Shown here: one piece after another, positions 11,314-26,354 of the stretch | Layout: the number at the start of each line of letters is the position of its first letter | Position numbering within the stretch: the stretch's first letter is position 1 | Source of the DNA: Trichuris trichiura | Taxonomy: Eukaryota; Nematoda; Enoplea; Trichinellida; Trichuridae | Assembly (NCBI GenBank): GCA_037903355.1 | Contig: JBAJFE010000026.1 | Location: 1,736,001-1,800,000 of the forward strand | DNA length: 64,000 nucleotides | Direction: 5' to 3' | Notes under the pieces: model-generated | What the model saw: the letters and a program-made list of their open reading frames with translations, nothing else | Told to the model about the DNA's origin: nothing | Database searches by the model: none | Made by a program: the position numbers and the translations under genes

Positions 11314-14300
11314 GAGGATTCTCGTGATCCGCGTTTCGAAGCTTTGAAAGTTGATAAAGTTGTCTGCGAGCTGAAAGATGTATCGTCGCTTGCCAAATTC
11401 CAGACTTGCTATAACTGGTATGGAAGTTACGATTTCATTTTTGTTTTATTTTGTCCAAATACATTTGGCCATGCGCACTTATTAAGTGTGGCTAAGCTTT
11501 CTGTGCCTTAAAACAGTTTTGCTAATTTTCACGTGTGCTTTCGCTTTGCAGCTCTCCATTCACCCAAATTTTCTCCGGATCAGAACGGGATTGAGATCAC
11601 TAGTAATGGCGTTAGTAAGCTTTGTCTACTCAAGCTATTTGCTATTGCTTTTTCCGTTTGTTCTGTTCAGGCTCCGAGCAAAAAGATGCTCCGGAAGAAT
11701 ACTTTACCAACGAAGAACCAGTGGACAATGCTTCTACTCTGAGCTTGCCTCCTCTTAATTTTACCTCATCCGCAAGCGCAGATCCCAAAGACCTTTACGA
11801 GCTTCTTGACAATTGTGGGCTCACATTGAGCATATGCTCGGAAAAACCTTCCCAATTGCGTAAGCTTAATTCCTACTTTTTTTTTTACCAAAGTCGAGCG
11901 TGGTTTTGCAGGCATTAATCATTTCAAGTTCACGAAAAATGTTGTAACCGCTACTAGTAACGAAAACGTTGCGGAAGTATGCGGTTGAAATTATCCTTTA
12001 CGTCTTGCAAATATTTTTGCTCCATTACAGAAGCTCCTTGAAGGTATATACCCACTTTTAGAAGACGAAGCTTCTTTAAAAGCTTTGATGCTGCCTTCGG
12101 AGCAAGAATCAACTAATGAGTGAGCGCATTCTTTAAGTCGATTACGCAGCTTAACTATAACCGGTTTAGGAGTGGCTCCTCCTCGACGGATAGTGTGATT
12201 CGTATGCTGCTTAGGGTGCCAAGATTGCAGGTTGTTCGTTTACTTTGCAACTCTTTAGGTCACTTTACTCTTTACAGCCTTCAATTGCTCAACGACTATT
12301 CTCAATTGGACATAAATTATGCATGCAAAGCGAGGATAGCAAAAACGAATTATTGGAGACGATGCTAAACCAATTTCGTTACCTGGAATGTGTGGCCAAT
12401 AGTGAAGTAACCATTTCGGATTGCCATTATTGGCTTCCGTAATATGTTGCCTACTAAAGGTGTTAGTGTCCTGTTTGTTGAATTTTGCAATGGTTGCTCC
12501 AAGATGGTTGCTTGAAGAAATATTCTATTGCATTGCGGAAGTCGTTGCGGATGAACATCACGACTGTACGGGCTCCAAGCTTTGGTATGTACTCGTTTGC
12601 GGCACTACAACTGAGCTTAGCTGTTGCAGCGAACTTATGGAAGAAAAACCAGAATTGACTGAGTTTATAGCTGACACGTTTGCCTGCTTATCATTATCAG
12701 ACGACGTAGCAATTGAAGTACGTCATTACGTTTGTTGGTCGTCATTTTTAAGAAAAATATTCAGCTGAAAGAGAAGTTGTCAAATTCCATTCCTTCTATG
12801 GATGCCAATCAGTTAACGTCGGCTTTGAGTTTTCTTCTGCAGTGTCAAAGTTTGTCTGACGCCAAAACGGTGATATTGCAATTGCGTGAAAATGTTACAA
12901 CGGAAAAATTTTTTACTGGTCGAGTTCCAGAGTACTGTAGCCACTGCGTATAGTTGTGTGTATTCGCATTGCCTTTATTATTTTTAGCATATTCGAAAGC
13001 GCTGTCAGATTCCGTCGATACTTTGACGAAGCTGTAGCAAAAGTATATGATCGAAAAAGGTTTCTTTCACTGATTGGTAATGTCCCTCTGCAGGTATGCG
13101 CATACGTCTTTTTTTAAAAAACGATTCCAATTCTTCCTCTTTCAGGCATTTGACCTCTATCTACTGCTATTGTTGTTGAAAACTCGTTATCAACGCTCAG
13201 CGAGGCTCATTATTCGCGTGCATGTTAGAGAAGGCAGAGTTGGCTTGCAGTTAATATCCGAGATTTTCCGCTATCAAGAAGTTGAGCAATTTTATTCTTT
13301 AAATTAAAAAAAAAAGTTTGATCGCTTTTCTTTGTTAGTACTTAACGTCATTGCTTCCTGATCTACTCGAATTTGTCGGCGAAATCTTTGAAGCTTCCGA
13401 AGAAAATTTAACTCAATTCGCTAGCGCGATGTACGCGGCCATATTTATGATGTGCTCCGATATGCAGAAGGAGGTTCGTGTGAACCGTTATACGCAAAAC
13501 TGATCGTCTCAATTAAGAACACAATGGTTGCCTTAATAAGTCATTGTAGCAGTGGAAATCCGCAGGTCGTCGATAGTGCGCTTGGCGTCCTTAAAGGTTT
13601 TGCATCAGATAGTATTGAAGCATGCCTCGATTTTGATTATCTGCTTTCCGTAAGTCAATGTTTTGGCCATTTTCTTGCATAACCGCTATTTTTTAGGGAC
13701 TTTTGGATTTGGTTCCTCGTTTCAACTTAGCTCAGATGCGCCTATGCCTTCACATTATTACAACGGTGGCTTTTTTCGATACGCAAGGCTGCGCTTCATT
13801 AATGGTAACCGTAGGAGTCGCTGCTTCAACATATACCGTTTCGCATTGCCTTTCAGGATGGGCTGTTGATTTCAATTCGAAAATATATTGCCTCTCCTTC
13901 GCTGAAACTTCAAACTGTCGGTATAGTGGCTATTTTCGCAGTTTGCAGCATCGCTTCGTAGGTTGCTCTTCCATATATAGCTCGGTTGAAATATTTACAT
14001 TTTTGCAGTGACAGTAATAACATTATCGAACACCTGTTGTCGTCAATTTCTGAAAACATTGCTAATTGTCATATTCTTGCCGCACTGATGTACGACGAAC
14101 TTGCAGAAAGGATAAAGTCTCATGGACTTCTCGATAAGGCAGTGGTATGAGATGATTGTGATTGGCAGTCGGTATGTTAGCAATTGTAACGTTTAGGGAC
14201 ACTTCGCCCAGGTTGCCAAAACTACGATGGAGTCGCTGGAATGTTGCCAAGGCGAAAGGTAGGATTTCAGTTGATTAGTGGACGCGGATACGGATGCGGT

Positions 14301-17300
14301 AAGCTTTCAGAAAACTTAGCGAAAACGAAGCAATTCTGTTTGGCAATGCAAATATGGCGATCGATCGTTTGATCGACTTTGCAAAGTTGGTAGAAATGCC
14401 ATCCTCCTATTCGGACGAGCAAGTTTTTCAACAAGCCGCTGCGAATATAATTGTTTATACAGTTTCAGCGAACAATATCCGAAAGTTTTAACTCTTTGCC
14501 CGTTAATTCGTTTTCTCGGCAATTACCTTTTATCAAAAGAAGAGCAGCCGAGCGAACTGCTTCATTTAGTTGGTAGCTGAATAAGGCTTTCCTTTTTTGT
14601 TGTTATACAGCAGTTCGTTACACAGATCAACCGTTTGTTTACGTCAGCAAAAATGCGATTGGTCAGCTCGGTCAATTATCGGAAGATTTGCAGCGAACAC
14701 TTATTCGAATCATTTTTCATTGCGTCAATTGGTTGCGCGAAGTATGAACACTTCTTTTCGCTTTTTCAACTTAGGTAGCTGTAAATTGTTTAGGTTTTGA
14801 ATGTGGCGATGAAGACGAAGGCAGACAGCGCATATTCGCTCGCTCTTTCCAGATTGGCTGTTCTTTTGTCAATGGAAAACGACTTGACAACTTGTCTCTC
14901 AAGTAAGCGGGAAAATTTGAAAATATGCAAATTTCCGTCTTTCGATTCAGACATGACGCTGAAATCGATTGACTTTTGTTCTTGGAATTATTCTTTTCAA
15001 GAAAAAACATCCTTTACTTCGAAAAAGCAAAAAACGCGGAAGGTAAAACCGAATGCTAATAAAAGGTATATCAAAGCTTTCGAAACAGTCGTCGTGATGC
15101 TGCAATCACTTACAGGAGAAAAAAGGCAAATGACGAACAAACAGCGCATAGCGACTTGGAGGAGGTACATTTTCCATCATTGGATATTGTAAGCTTAGAG
15201 TAAGAGATTTGTTTAAGGCTTCGGGGGATGACGAAACGGAACAGTCGGTTGACTCGAAGGATTCTACCGGACTCAAATGCGCTTCCGACAAAGTAGTTTC
15301 CGTTAACCCATCCTTGTTTAGGTTTGTCGTTGTTTTCTGTTTTTTTTTCGTTTAGTTCTTTCCATTTTAGAGAATACGACATTGCGGTATTTCGTCTGTT
15401 GAATCTTGACGTCACTTTCAAACAAACCGGCGTAACAAATATTCTTAACTGTTCTTTTCAAACTTCATGTATGCTAATGTTTCAGGATTGCTCGTTAAAA
15501 GAAATTTCCATTGACGGTCTTGAACATCTTGTTGGCGATTTGGATAAAAAAATGGAATCGCGAGTTGTGGACGCTAACAAACAGCTTTGGTGGCTAAAGG
15601 TGAATTCTTGCACCCCTGCCTTAAGTTCTTTTTTCCCCCTATCGACGCTTTCAGAATGTTGACGACTGCGTAAGCACAAGATTTAAACAACTGCCTAATG
15701 AGGAACTGCAACAGTTTTTATCCTTCGTTGTGCCCTTGTTGTACAAGCATTTGGAAGGTTGCCGTCTTTACCTATCAGTAATGTTCTAGAAGTTAAAGAA
15801 AACTTTTGCTACGAACAACTTCCATTTAAGGCATTAATCGATTCCTACGACGGCCTATTGGACCATCCGTATATAAATTCTAAGGAAGTTGCAACAGCGG
15901 GTCGTTGCGTCGAACTTCTTCTTTCATGCCTTCATCAAAGCTATCTTTGGTTACAGATAACGACGCGCAAGTTTGTACGTTCTTGACTTTGACTTTTTTG
16001 CAGCAATTCTTCCATATTGAAATCCGACGATTTGTCGGACACGTTTATGAACAATGAAGAAGCATCGGAAGAGAACAAAGTCGAGTAGGTTTCAGTTTGA
16101 AAAATCACCCTTGATAATCTTTACGCATTGTTTCATAGAGTCACCGTATTGTACTTACTGCAGTTCACCGATTTGTGTCGAACATTCAGTGCAGCCAGTC
16201 GCCTATTGCAGCTTGTAAGAATGTTGGCTGAATCATTCCCAAATAAAGTAATGAAGGAGGCCATTGGTGGTTCATGCCTTGGCGTTCTCAAAAGGCATTG
16301 GCCGGTGGAATCATCTTGGCTAGTTTTTTCCCGCCATGTTTCCTACTTATTAAAGTGCGTTATCTACAAAATGGCTGAACAAAAGTGCCCTTTTTAAAAA
16401 GTCTTTTTTCAGCATTTGTCTTTGGAGTCAAGAAGAGAATAATACATTGAAATTTTTGGAGGATTTGACGCTGAAATCCATTGGAGAAGCGTTGGAAAGC
16501 GATTGCTTTGAATCAACTACTTATCAGACGTTCCGAAAGTAGAGCACGAATTCGAGGCGATATTATTTGTACAATTTTTGCTGTTTTTAGAGAGACGCTT
16601 CATACGTGGTATCAATTTTTGCTCGTTACTCTTTGCGACGACGCAAGGAAAGCGGAACGTCGACTTTCAGCATTGTCCACGCAAGAGAAGTTCGTCGTTT
16701 GGGCTTTGTCGGTTCGGCTATTTCGTTTTCTTATCTGTTCCGTCTTGCCGGTAAGCTAGGTGGCGCTAATTTCAATTTTTCATCTTATCTTCAGAAGGTG
16801 CATAAAAGTACCATACTCAGGACTGCCATAAAAGTTGCTCCAACATACGTAACCGCATTTACAAACAGTGCCATTCGTCTGTTGGATATTAACTTTGAAG
16901 AACTGTTGGATCACGTTCGGCCTATCCTGCAAGCTATGCAACAAAGCACGCGAACATTGCAGAACATGTGTACCCAGCTAAAAGTAATGAATATTTTTGA
17001 AGACATTTGCCCATCCGCCGTCATCACATTTTCCCTTCGCCATCTATTTCTTTTCCTTACACAACAGCAGCACTTTTTCAAAATTGGGTAAAGTTGATAT
17101 TTGTAGGCGAACAAAGACAAAACGCTGATAAAGTTCGTGCCTACGTGCAAGCGCACTCTGGAGGAATTCGTCTTTCGAGTAAAGGCGATGATGGCCGCTA
17201 ACAAATGCCTGGACGCTATGCAAATTGCAAATTTAAAAACGCGAAACCTAAAGGTATTTCCAGTATAGCTTTGTTGAAATTACCTTCCGTTGCGTTGTAG

Positions 17301-17408
17301 GGCGAAGACATTGTCTCATCCTCGACCGAGGAAGAGGATAATGGTTCCCATGACAGCGGGGAAGCCAAGTCCGACGAAGAAACCGAATCAACTCAGGACG
17401 AGGAATAG
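11314..17408 (+). CDS. FANCD2: Fanconi anaemia group D2 protein (FANCD2)
   Basis: A many-exon gene with mostly short introns. The family is recognised by remembered human sequence at several places: the N-terminal helical repeats (DLYELLDNCGLTLSI; LLETMLNQFRYLECV), the segment holding the ubiquitin acceptor (ISIRKYIASPSLKLQTVG, about 13866-13930), the middle (DGLEHLVGDLDKKMESRV near 15510-15560) and the C-terminus (CKRTLEEFVFRVKAMMAANK, then NLKTRNLKGEDIV). The protein ends in a Ser/Glu/Asp-rich tail and stops at 17406-17408, as FANCD2 does. It pairs with FANCI as the DNA clamp of interstrand crosslink repair and is monoubiquitinated in vertebrates. The first exon is uncertain; an open block from 11314 fits in phase, but the initiator was not found. 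Some exon junctions (13070-13320, 14000-14600) were not resolved. It converges on SRP54 with 148 bases between stops. Confidence 0.88.
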
Positions 17409-17556
17409 TAGAGCCAATCTGGCAATTTTAAATTTTCCACCTTTTGGCGCTCTCTATAGCGGTATAACATTTGAAATTACTTTTATTTACAAAGGCTTCC
17501 AACGGACGAGAGATAGTTATGGACGAGAAGAAATCTTTTTTGGCAATTTTCTACCG

Positions 17557-19583
<2,027 letters not shown>

Positions 19584-20638
19584 TGTTTCGAACCAGCGAA
19601 ACTCTTCAAGCAGTAATAGTCAAACGACGTACAATGCGCAATGTTAAGTGTCACTTACTTTAGCGGAAAGTTTGGGAAATGTAGTAGAAATGTATACAAG
19701 AAAATGTAGTCAAAGAGACCAAAAAGTTGGCAACAACGACTTTCAACAGAAAAATAAACCAATTTTTCTCCTACGTGTAGAAAGCAAACGAAGATGTCCG
19801 CGTAAACATGTACCTGGCGCGTCAGTACATAGATACTGACGGTTGCGGTCCATGTCACTATTTCCGGCACACGAACTGTAAATGGTGACAGTATGAAGTG
19901 TTTGCAAGTAAATAAAAAGTAGAAATGAGCTAGGCACACGAATTTTAAACTTTCTGCTCTATACGGCTTTCGCTTTTGTTTTTCAACTTCTAGCGCGCTA
20001 CTAAGATTAGAACTAACCGAGGACACTGACAGTTGTTTTTATTGGATAAAAGAAGAAATTAAAATTTTTAATTAAAAGAGGCTTTAACAGATCCCGGTTG
20101 TGAATATGCTTCATTAAAAAAATAAGTAAGCATGTTGCAACATACGAACTGGTGTTAAACTTTTTCACTATCGCAGTTTTATGTACTTGCTCATCTTAGC
20201 GTAGAACAGCCCAGATTTTGACTATCGTAATCTCATTATTTTTAACTCGGTTAGCTAAGCTGACAATCAGTGCTTTTTGTGCCATTTTTGCTTTTTTACG
20301 ATTATGTAAACGTTAAATATACAAAGGCAAACATACTGAGAAACTGTCAAATGGTTTGCTTGTTCCTTTAAACTAATGCAACCTGCTTTCAAGTTAAGAG
20401 TTTAAATATACGCAGGATATGTGGCATACTGTTGTTTATGTGTTATGTGGCGGCTATGTGTTTTTAGGGAGCAGTTTTTGAGCGCTGTTTTTTGGTGCGC
20501 ATTGGCGTTCAATCGTGATTCTTTGTAAGCTGTTGCTTTCACTTGTAACAATAGAACAATAGTTTTGCTTCAAGTGTAGGTAACGTTGTTATACGCTTCG
20601 TTTCGCGGCACATTTCCGTCTGCTTTTCAGGGATTCCA

Positions 20639-20782
20639 ATGCCTTCTATAGTCTCTTTACTTATTGGTATTTACACTGGAATTCTTGTTGCTCAGAACTA
20701 CAAAATTCCAAGGGTGCCTCTGCCTATGGAACTGTACGCAATGGTGAAGAACTGGCTGGAAAATAACAAAAAGACTTCTTAA
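20639..20782 (+). CDS. STMP1: STMP1-like short mitochondrial membrane microprotein (47 aa)
   Basis: A single open frame of 47 codons starts MPSIVSLLIGIYTGILVAQN and continues YKIPRVPLP to a Lys-rich end. Human STMP1 (C7orf73) is also 47 residues and has an N-terminal hydrophobic helix ending in G-x-Y-x-AQNY-x-IP; that signature is kept here. The family sits in the inner mitochondrial membrane and has been linked to respiratory chain assembly. A TTTTCAG acceptor ends at 20630, eight bases before the ATG, so either a 5' untranslated exon lies upstream or the messenger is trans-spliced there. The match rests on length, motif and layout; the remainder is diverged. Confidence 0.8.
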   Translation: MPSIVSLLIGIYTGILVAQNYKIPRVPLPMELYAMVKNWLENNKKTS

Positions 20783-22180
20783 TTTAATAAGCATTCAGGT
20801 TTCAGAAGTTACATCATTTTGCGTTATAATAGCTTTGTGAGCACGACGAGTTTAAGTTTTGTGAATGACTTTTCGTGATTGATGAAACATCTGCTTTTGT
20901 GACCGACTTTGTCTAAACAGTTGCTTCATCAAAGTAAAAAAAGTGTTGCGTTTTTTTCATTCAGAAATTTTTTGAATTAACTATCATTCGTTCAACTTTC
21001 CGCTATTGCGGGTAACGACCAACAAAGCTTGAACAGCTCGTTATGTTTTGTGTAACTTTCTCTCATGTTCCATTCAAAAATTAAGGTAACACTTGAAGGT
21101 CTGTTCCTCCATTGTTTCTTTTTTGTCACGTGGCATATCTTTTCGTATATTCGCGTGACGTTGCGCCAGTTATGTTTCAAATTCGCCTTCGCTGTTTCAG
21201 TGCTTCCTATTTTCTTTCCTCAGCGCCTTAGCAGCTTGCAGAGGTGTCCAGGAAAAAAAATAGGAAGCACTGAAAGGCGGACAATTTTATAAGCTTATGT
21301 GGTTTTATAGGGTTGCCGTATACAAATTTTAATTCACGTTATTTGTCTATTAGCTGTGAAGCCCTTTAAGGTCAAATGAAATGTGTAGAGTGGTTGGTAT
21401 GCCTACTGGGTATTGTTTCTTAACGACTATATCTGGCATGATAGATTCGTCAGTGCCCCATACCATGCATGCATCAAAAAATTGACAAAAGTGCATGCTC
21501 ATGTTGCCTATATCTACTGTGTGCTTTGCATACATATTTTGAAAGCTCTCCGCTTGGTCAATTACTATGCAGACGTGCTAACCACATTGTTATTATTCCT
21601 CCACATTTTTGGTTTCAGCTATGTTAATTTGCCATTGCGAATGAACTTCGCGAACTTTCTTGTATTGTATGCAGGTTTGCAAGATACTGTAGTTTTTCAT
21701 CCAACCATTTTTTATACGCCAGTTACGTAAAGGCGTACTTATTGACGCGTTCCAAAATTCGTTATTAAAACTGGGTAAGTGTAATACGCAGTTAGTCAAT
21801 TTTAATGTACGCCTATAAAGTTATGTCTGACTGTACCTGCTTTCCTCTTTTAAACTGTAGTCAAATTTAATTTCGATTAAACTCTTCTTCAGTGTTGTAG
21901 CTCTGGATGAGACCACGCTTCCCTGGTTTAAAACTTTATCCTTCAGCCTGTTAAATTTTCCTTTAAGCTAGTTATTAACTTTCTATAGTAAAACAATGTC
22001 TTAACATTAAATGCTTTAGTTTTTAGCCGCTTATTTCCACCTTATGATTATACCGCATGTTTTAATGGAATGCTTGCCTTCACGTTGTGCCACGCAAGGT
22101 TGTAGTTTTTTATTTCTGTGCTCATTTGTTAAACTGCTTTTTTTATAATTGTTGCTAAGTCACACTTTTTACCTTTCAAC
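20783..22180. other. Intergenic with one strong hairpin
   Basis: No coding sequence recognised. It holds the inverted repeat at 21195-21275 (listed separately) and the presumed 5' region of the first PLA2G6-like gene. Confidence 0.5.
21195..21275. repeat. Inverted repeat: 26-base arms, 29-base loop
   Basis: Positions 21195-21220 and 21250-21275 are reverse complements over 26 bases with one mismatch. The loop is 21221-21249. A further CGCC/GGCG pairing outside the stem, past a 7-base bulge, extends it. Total size (81 bases) is that of a microRNA precursor or a very short foldback element. Confidence 0.75.
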
Positions 22181-25100
22181 ATGTCGGACGCCGACGATAA
22201 TCCAAATAGCAGGCGGCAATTAACGAAGCTGTTAGGAAATATGGTAAAAGTTGCTCGCGAAAGAATAATGGGACGGCAAAATTGGTTGCCAAGAAATAAC
22301 GACACTGTAGTGGAGGTGCCGGAACAGTTTCGTGATTCGGTGAAGACTGTTGCCGAATTTGAACCTTTTCAACTATTCCATAGCATGACTGGTTCTAACA
22401 TTGTATCGGCTTTGTACCATATTGGTTTGAAATGCAATAAAACTCTATTTTCCATTGTTCGTTGGGCAACAGAACAAGAGGCTTTAGAACACTTGGACAG
22501 CATTCGTCCTTTCTCCGCGCTTTTCCTGTACCTCGAACAGCAGATGCCCGGTAAGTACGTGCGACCAACTGATACTCTGTATTTGGCAAAGTGCTTTGCA
22601 GCGCCATTTCGCTGTTCGTCAATGGAGCGACTTGTGTATGCCATCAAGAAGCACCCTTTATGGAATCCAGTTCACATTGCAGCTGAGATCGGCATAAAAG
22701 GCTACTTTGAAAAGCTACTTGAAGATGAAACAGAAACCAAACGGTACAATTGCATATTTTCAACTCAGTACGTGTTTAGCTAATCTTATCAAGGGTCCTT
22801 CATTCCATGTGCCAACCTGAAGGACGATATCCGTTGCATATTGCCGTGGAAAATAGCCAAACAGAAATAGTGAAGTTTATGCTTGAGAAACTGAAAGTCA
22901 ATCCGTCTCAGGTGGACAAATTGGGTCAGAATTCTTTGCATTATGCCGCGCAAACAAGCGCTGAAATGATTGGAGTAGGCTGACGCAAAATAATTGGTCA
23001 TAATTCTTTGTGATTACCATTTTTAGGTGCTCACTGCTAGTGACAGACTCGCCTCATGTATTAATGCATTGAGCAAGGATGGCTACACGCCTCTTTTCAT
23101 GGCAGTTGCAAGTGCAAGGCCGTCTTGCGCTGCTGCTTTGCTGAAGCAAGGTGCAAGATTAGATGTTTATTGTCACGGGAGATCAGCCGTGCACGAAGCT
23201 ATGTTACAGAAAGGTCCAAAGGTATTTAAGTAAGTTGTTATTACTAACAGTTTTTAATTTTATTATCTTTTTATTTTATTTATAAAATAATATTCGTAGT
23301 CTCATCCGAACACTGCACGCAGCTTCTCCCGAATCTTTCAATATTGCCGAAGCGGAAACAGGCAACAGCGCTTTGCATGTGGCGGGAAATAAACAGGTAT
23401 CATCTCCTCCTATGCTATGAAATCAAAATGCTTTTAATTTTTTCGAATTGGAGGCTATCCTTGCTCTGCTCGCCTGTAATCCCGAATTCAATTTGGAATC
23501 AAGGAACTTCAATGGACAGACTGCTCTTCATTTGCATACGTACAATTCGAACTTACCTTGCGTTGTCGTTCTTATCTGCAAGAATGCAAACATCGATGCC
23601 CATGACGAAGACGGAAATACAAGTCTCCACATTGCCATTTCGGTTAGTAACCGTTGCGCGATGCCGCTGGATATTTTTGATTGGCTTTTGAAGAACCAAA
23701 ATGAGTCGATCACCAAGTTGCTGCTACTTTTTGGGGCCGATCCAAACGTTGTAAATACTAACAATGAAACGCCGCGTCAGTTGGCGGCCAAACTTTCGGC
23801 CAGAAGAGAGTAAGCGTCGCTGCTTTGCAAATTCGAATATTGCTCGATGTTCGTTCCCACTTTGCAGAGAGTTCGTTGATTGGCTTGTTCTGTGCGGCGC
23901 CAAACCGTGCAACAATTTAAAAGTCTATTCCACTCCGGACAGCCCGCATTATCGCCTTTTCTTTGGCAAGTTTTCTCCCCATATAACGGTTCGAGAGAAA
24001 GCTGGCGCCGAAATGAGTAATGCGACCAACGCTGTGTACCTTCAAATCATTTAATGATTTCAAAATTGCAGTACTGGAAAACTTGAAACAGTCGCAATCG
24101 ATTAAGCACGTAAAAAACAAAGTGAAAGACGGGAAAAAAGTAAGCGTCGTTCTGGCATTGGATGGTGGTGGTACGCGTGGTGTCGTTATTGTTCAAACTT
24201 TATTGATGATTGAACAGCGTCTCAAAATTCCTTTATATCAAATTGTTGATTGGGTAGCAGGCACAAGCACCGGTGCTCTTTTGGGTACCGCCATTGCATT
24301 GGGTAAAAGTCTTAAAATAGCTATCATTCCATTGTGCAAAAAGTCTTCGCGTTAACAGGTCGTTCGTTGAGAAATGTTCAGAAACTTTATATGCTCTTAA
24401 AGGACGATATTTTTGAAGGCCAAAAGAGGCCGTACTCATCCAGCCGTATGGAAGAAAGCTTGAAAAGCATTGTTGGGCCTTCGGCTACTATGGCTGACGT
24501 CACTTCGAAGAAGTTGTCTTTTCTCCTTTTTTTCTTGAAATTTTATTACTGACTTTAGGTTGGTCATCACGTCTGTGCTGATCAAAAATCACCCTTTGCG
24601 TTTACATATATTTCGAAACTATCAGCTGCCCGGTACCGATTTTTTAAACAAATTGTATGGAATCGAAAACCCGAAAGGTCAGTGTGATAATTTTTCCGTT
24701 TTTCTGGTTTGCTGAAGTGCGCTCCAGAATTTACAGTACGATAACTGAATGCAGGTTATGCAATGCAAAAATTTAAACTCTTGTTAATCGCAGTGAGTGG
24801 GTTCCATTTAACTTTAAGCCGAAATTGCCCCTTTTTTATTCGACTTAATTACCTCTGCCTTATACTCCGATGGTGTGTACTCATTGCGACCAATACGGTC
24901 TTAAGTTCTAGTATTATATCTACCGTACAGCTATTTCTCATGAAATTGCGCTAATCGGAAATAAAATGCAGTTGGGGGCCGTTCCTGTTGTTTATTTGCT
25001 ATATGATAAACCATCCATAAAAAGCAGCACAGTCTGCGTTATACAGAAACACGAGGCAGGGTGCTTCGGCGCATCAACTGAGTTGGTCTAATACAAGCTT

Positions 25101-26120
25101 ATTCAGCCGCAAGCATATATGAATATTCAGTAATACGCTTAATGTTTGGACCTTTTATTTGGTGCAAACGAGTGTTTTGTTTAAAATGGAACCTGAATTC
25201 TTTGGTCTTCCTACCGTTACCGTTTAGAATGTACAGTTCAGCTCTTGCTGCAGTAGAACGCGCGTTTTGATTCTAATCATTGAGGGGATTGAAAAAAATG
25301 TTTATATTTCTCTGCTTCTAGAATATCTCACAGATTTCAATAAATAAAATTCAACGCCCTTTTAATGGCAGTAAATGCGTTTAGTATATACGATGTTTTC
25401 TGAGCTGCTATTCACTCATTGGCTTGACGTCGGCGTAAATATGTTTGCAGAATTATTGCTATGGAAGGTGCTGAGATGCACGACTGCCGCTCCAACATAT
25501 TTTTCAAGCGTTGATAACATGTATGTGGATGGAGGATTGATGGCGAATAATCCTTCGCTGGATACGCTCACTGAAATACATCGTTACAACTGCGCCGTGG
25601 AACTTGCTGTTAGTTCATCGCTGTTTCTTCGAAAGCAGACTATGTTCCTATTATAGAATGAAGGTGAAAAGGTTGAAGTAGGCTGCTTTCTAAGCGTTGG
25701 TACCGGTCGGACTCCCGAAAGACCATTGCCAGCAATCAATTTTGATTCAAGTAACCCGTTGGAGTTACTACCTGCTGCTATGAATTACATATCCGTCGTG
25801 ATGAACCAGCTGACCGCCACGGAGGGTGAATATTCAAGCAACTAAATCGATAGCAGCTTTTTTGATTGACATCCCGTTAAGGCGCGCCGGTAGACCGAGC
25901 TAGGAGTTGGTGTCAGGATCTCAACATTCCGTATTTTCGTTTCTGTACACCGCTTTCAAAGCATTTCTTTCTGGATACGACCAGTGACGAAGACATGGTT
26001 CGAATGATGTGGGAGACGCTGGAATACATGACTTCGAAGAAGGACAAACTGGACGAACTAATATCTCTACTTCTTCTCATCGCTTCAGCTAAGGCTTCGC
26101 CGGAATGCCCGAGAACATAG
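22181..26120 (+). CDS. PLA2G6: Group VI calcium-independent phospholipase A2, copy 1
   Basis: The start at 22181 follows a long untranslated stretch and opens MSDADDNPNSRRQLTKLLGN. The N-terminal region ends near HPLWNPVHIAAEIG, where ankyrin repeats begin (GRYPLHIAVENSQTEIVKFM; DGYTPLFMAVASARPSCAAA; TGNSALHVAGNKQ; GQTALHLHTYNSNLPCVVVL; GNTSLHIAIS; ITKLLLLFGADPNVV). The patatin-type domain follows: oxyanion motif LALDGGGTRG, lipase motif GTSTG with the nucleophile serine codon at 24266-24268, and the aspartate of DGGLMANNPS at 25528-25530. Matches to human PLA2G6 continue (VGCFLSVGTGRTPE; LNIPYFRF; MWETLEYM). The enzyme releases sn-2 fatty acids in membrane remodelling. An intron of about 770 bases (24680-25451) splits the catalytic domain. 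The last codons lie near LISLLLLIASAKASPECPRT. A sister copy starts 1.8 kb downstream. Confidence 0.92.
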
Positions 26121-26354
26121 CTTGTCGTCCTTTGGTTTTGTAGAAGTTAGAAATGGCCAAATATTCTCAATGGTCTTGAACATCATTACTTGACAGTAAA
26201 TCCCTTCCGCAGCAGCGGTAGTTCAGGTATTCCCTGCGCTGCGGATTTGTTGTTCTTTCAGAAATTTGGACCATAGACAATGTACAGTTATTTTTTTCGA
26301 GTAGTTATGTTATAGATGGACATTTGAGCTTTCATTGTTTCCTATGTTTACAGG

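Noticed and set aside
19812..20025. Minus-strand exon pair upstream of SRP54 (EVEKQKRKPYRAE, then VPEIVTWTATVSIYVLTRQ)
   Set aside because: It can be joined in phase and has a membrane-like helix, but no start or further exons were found; size is within chance.
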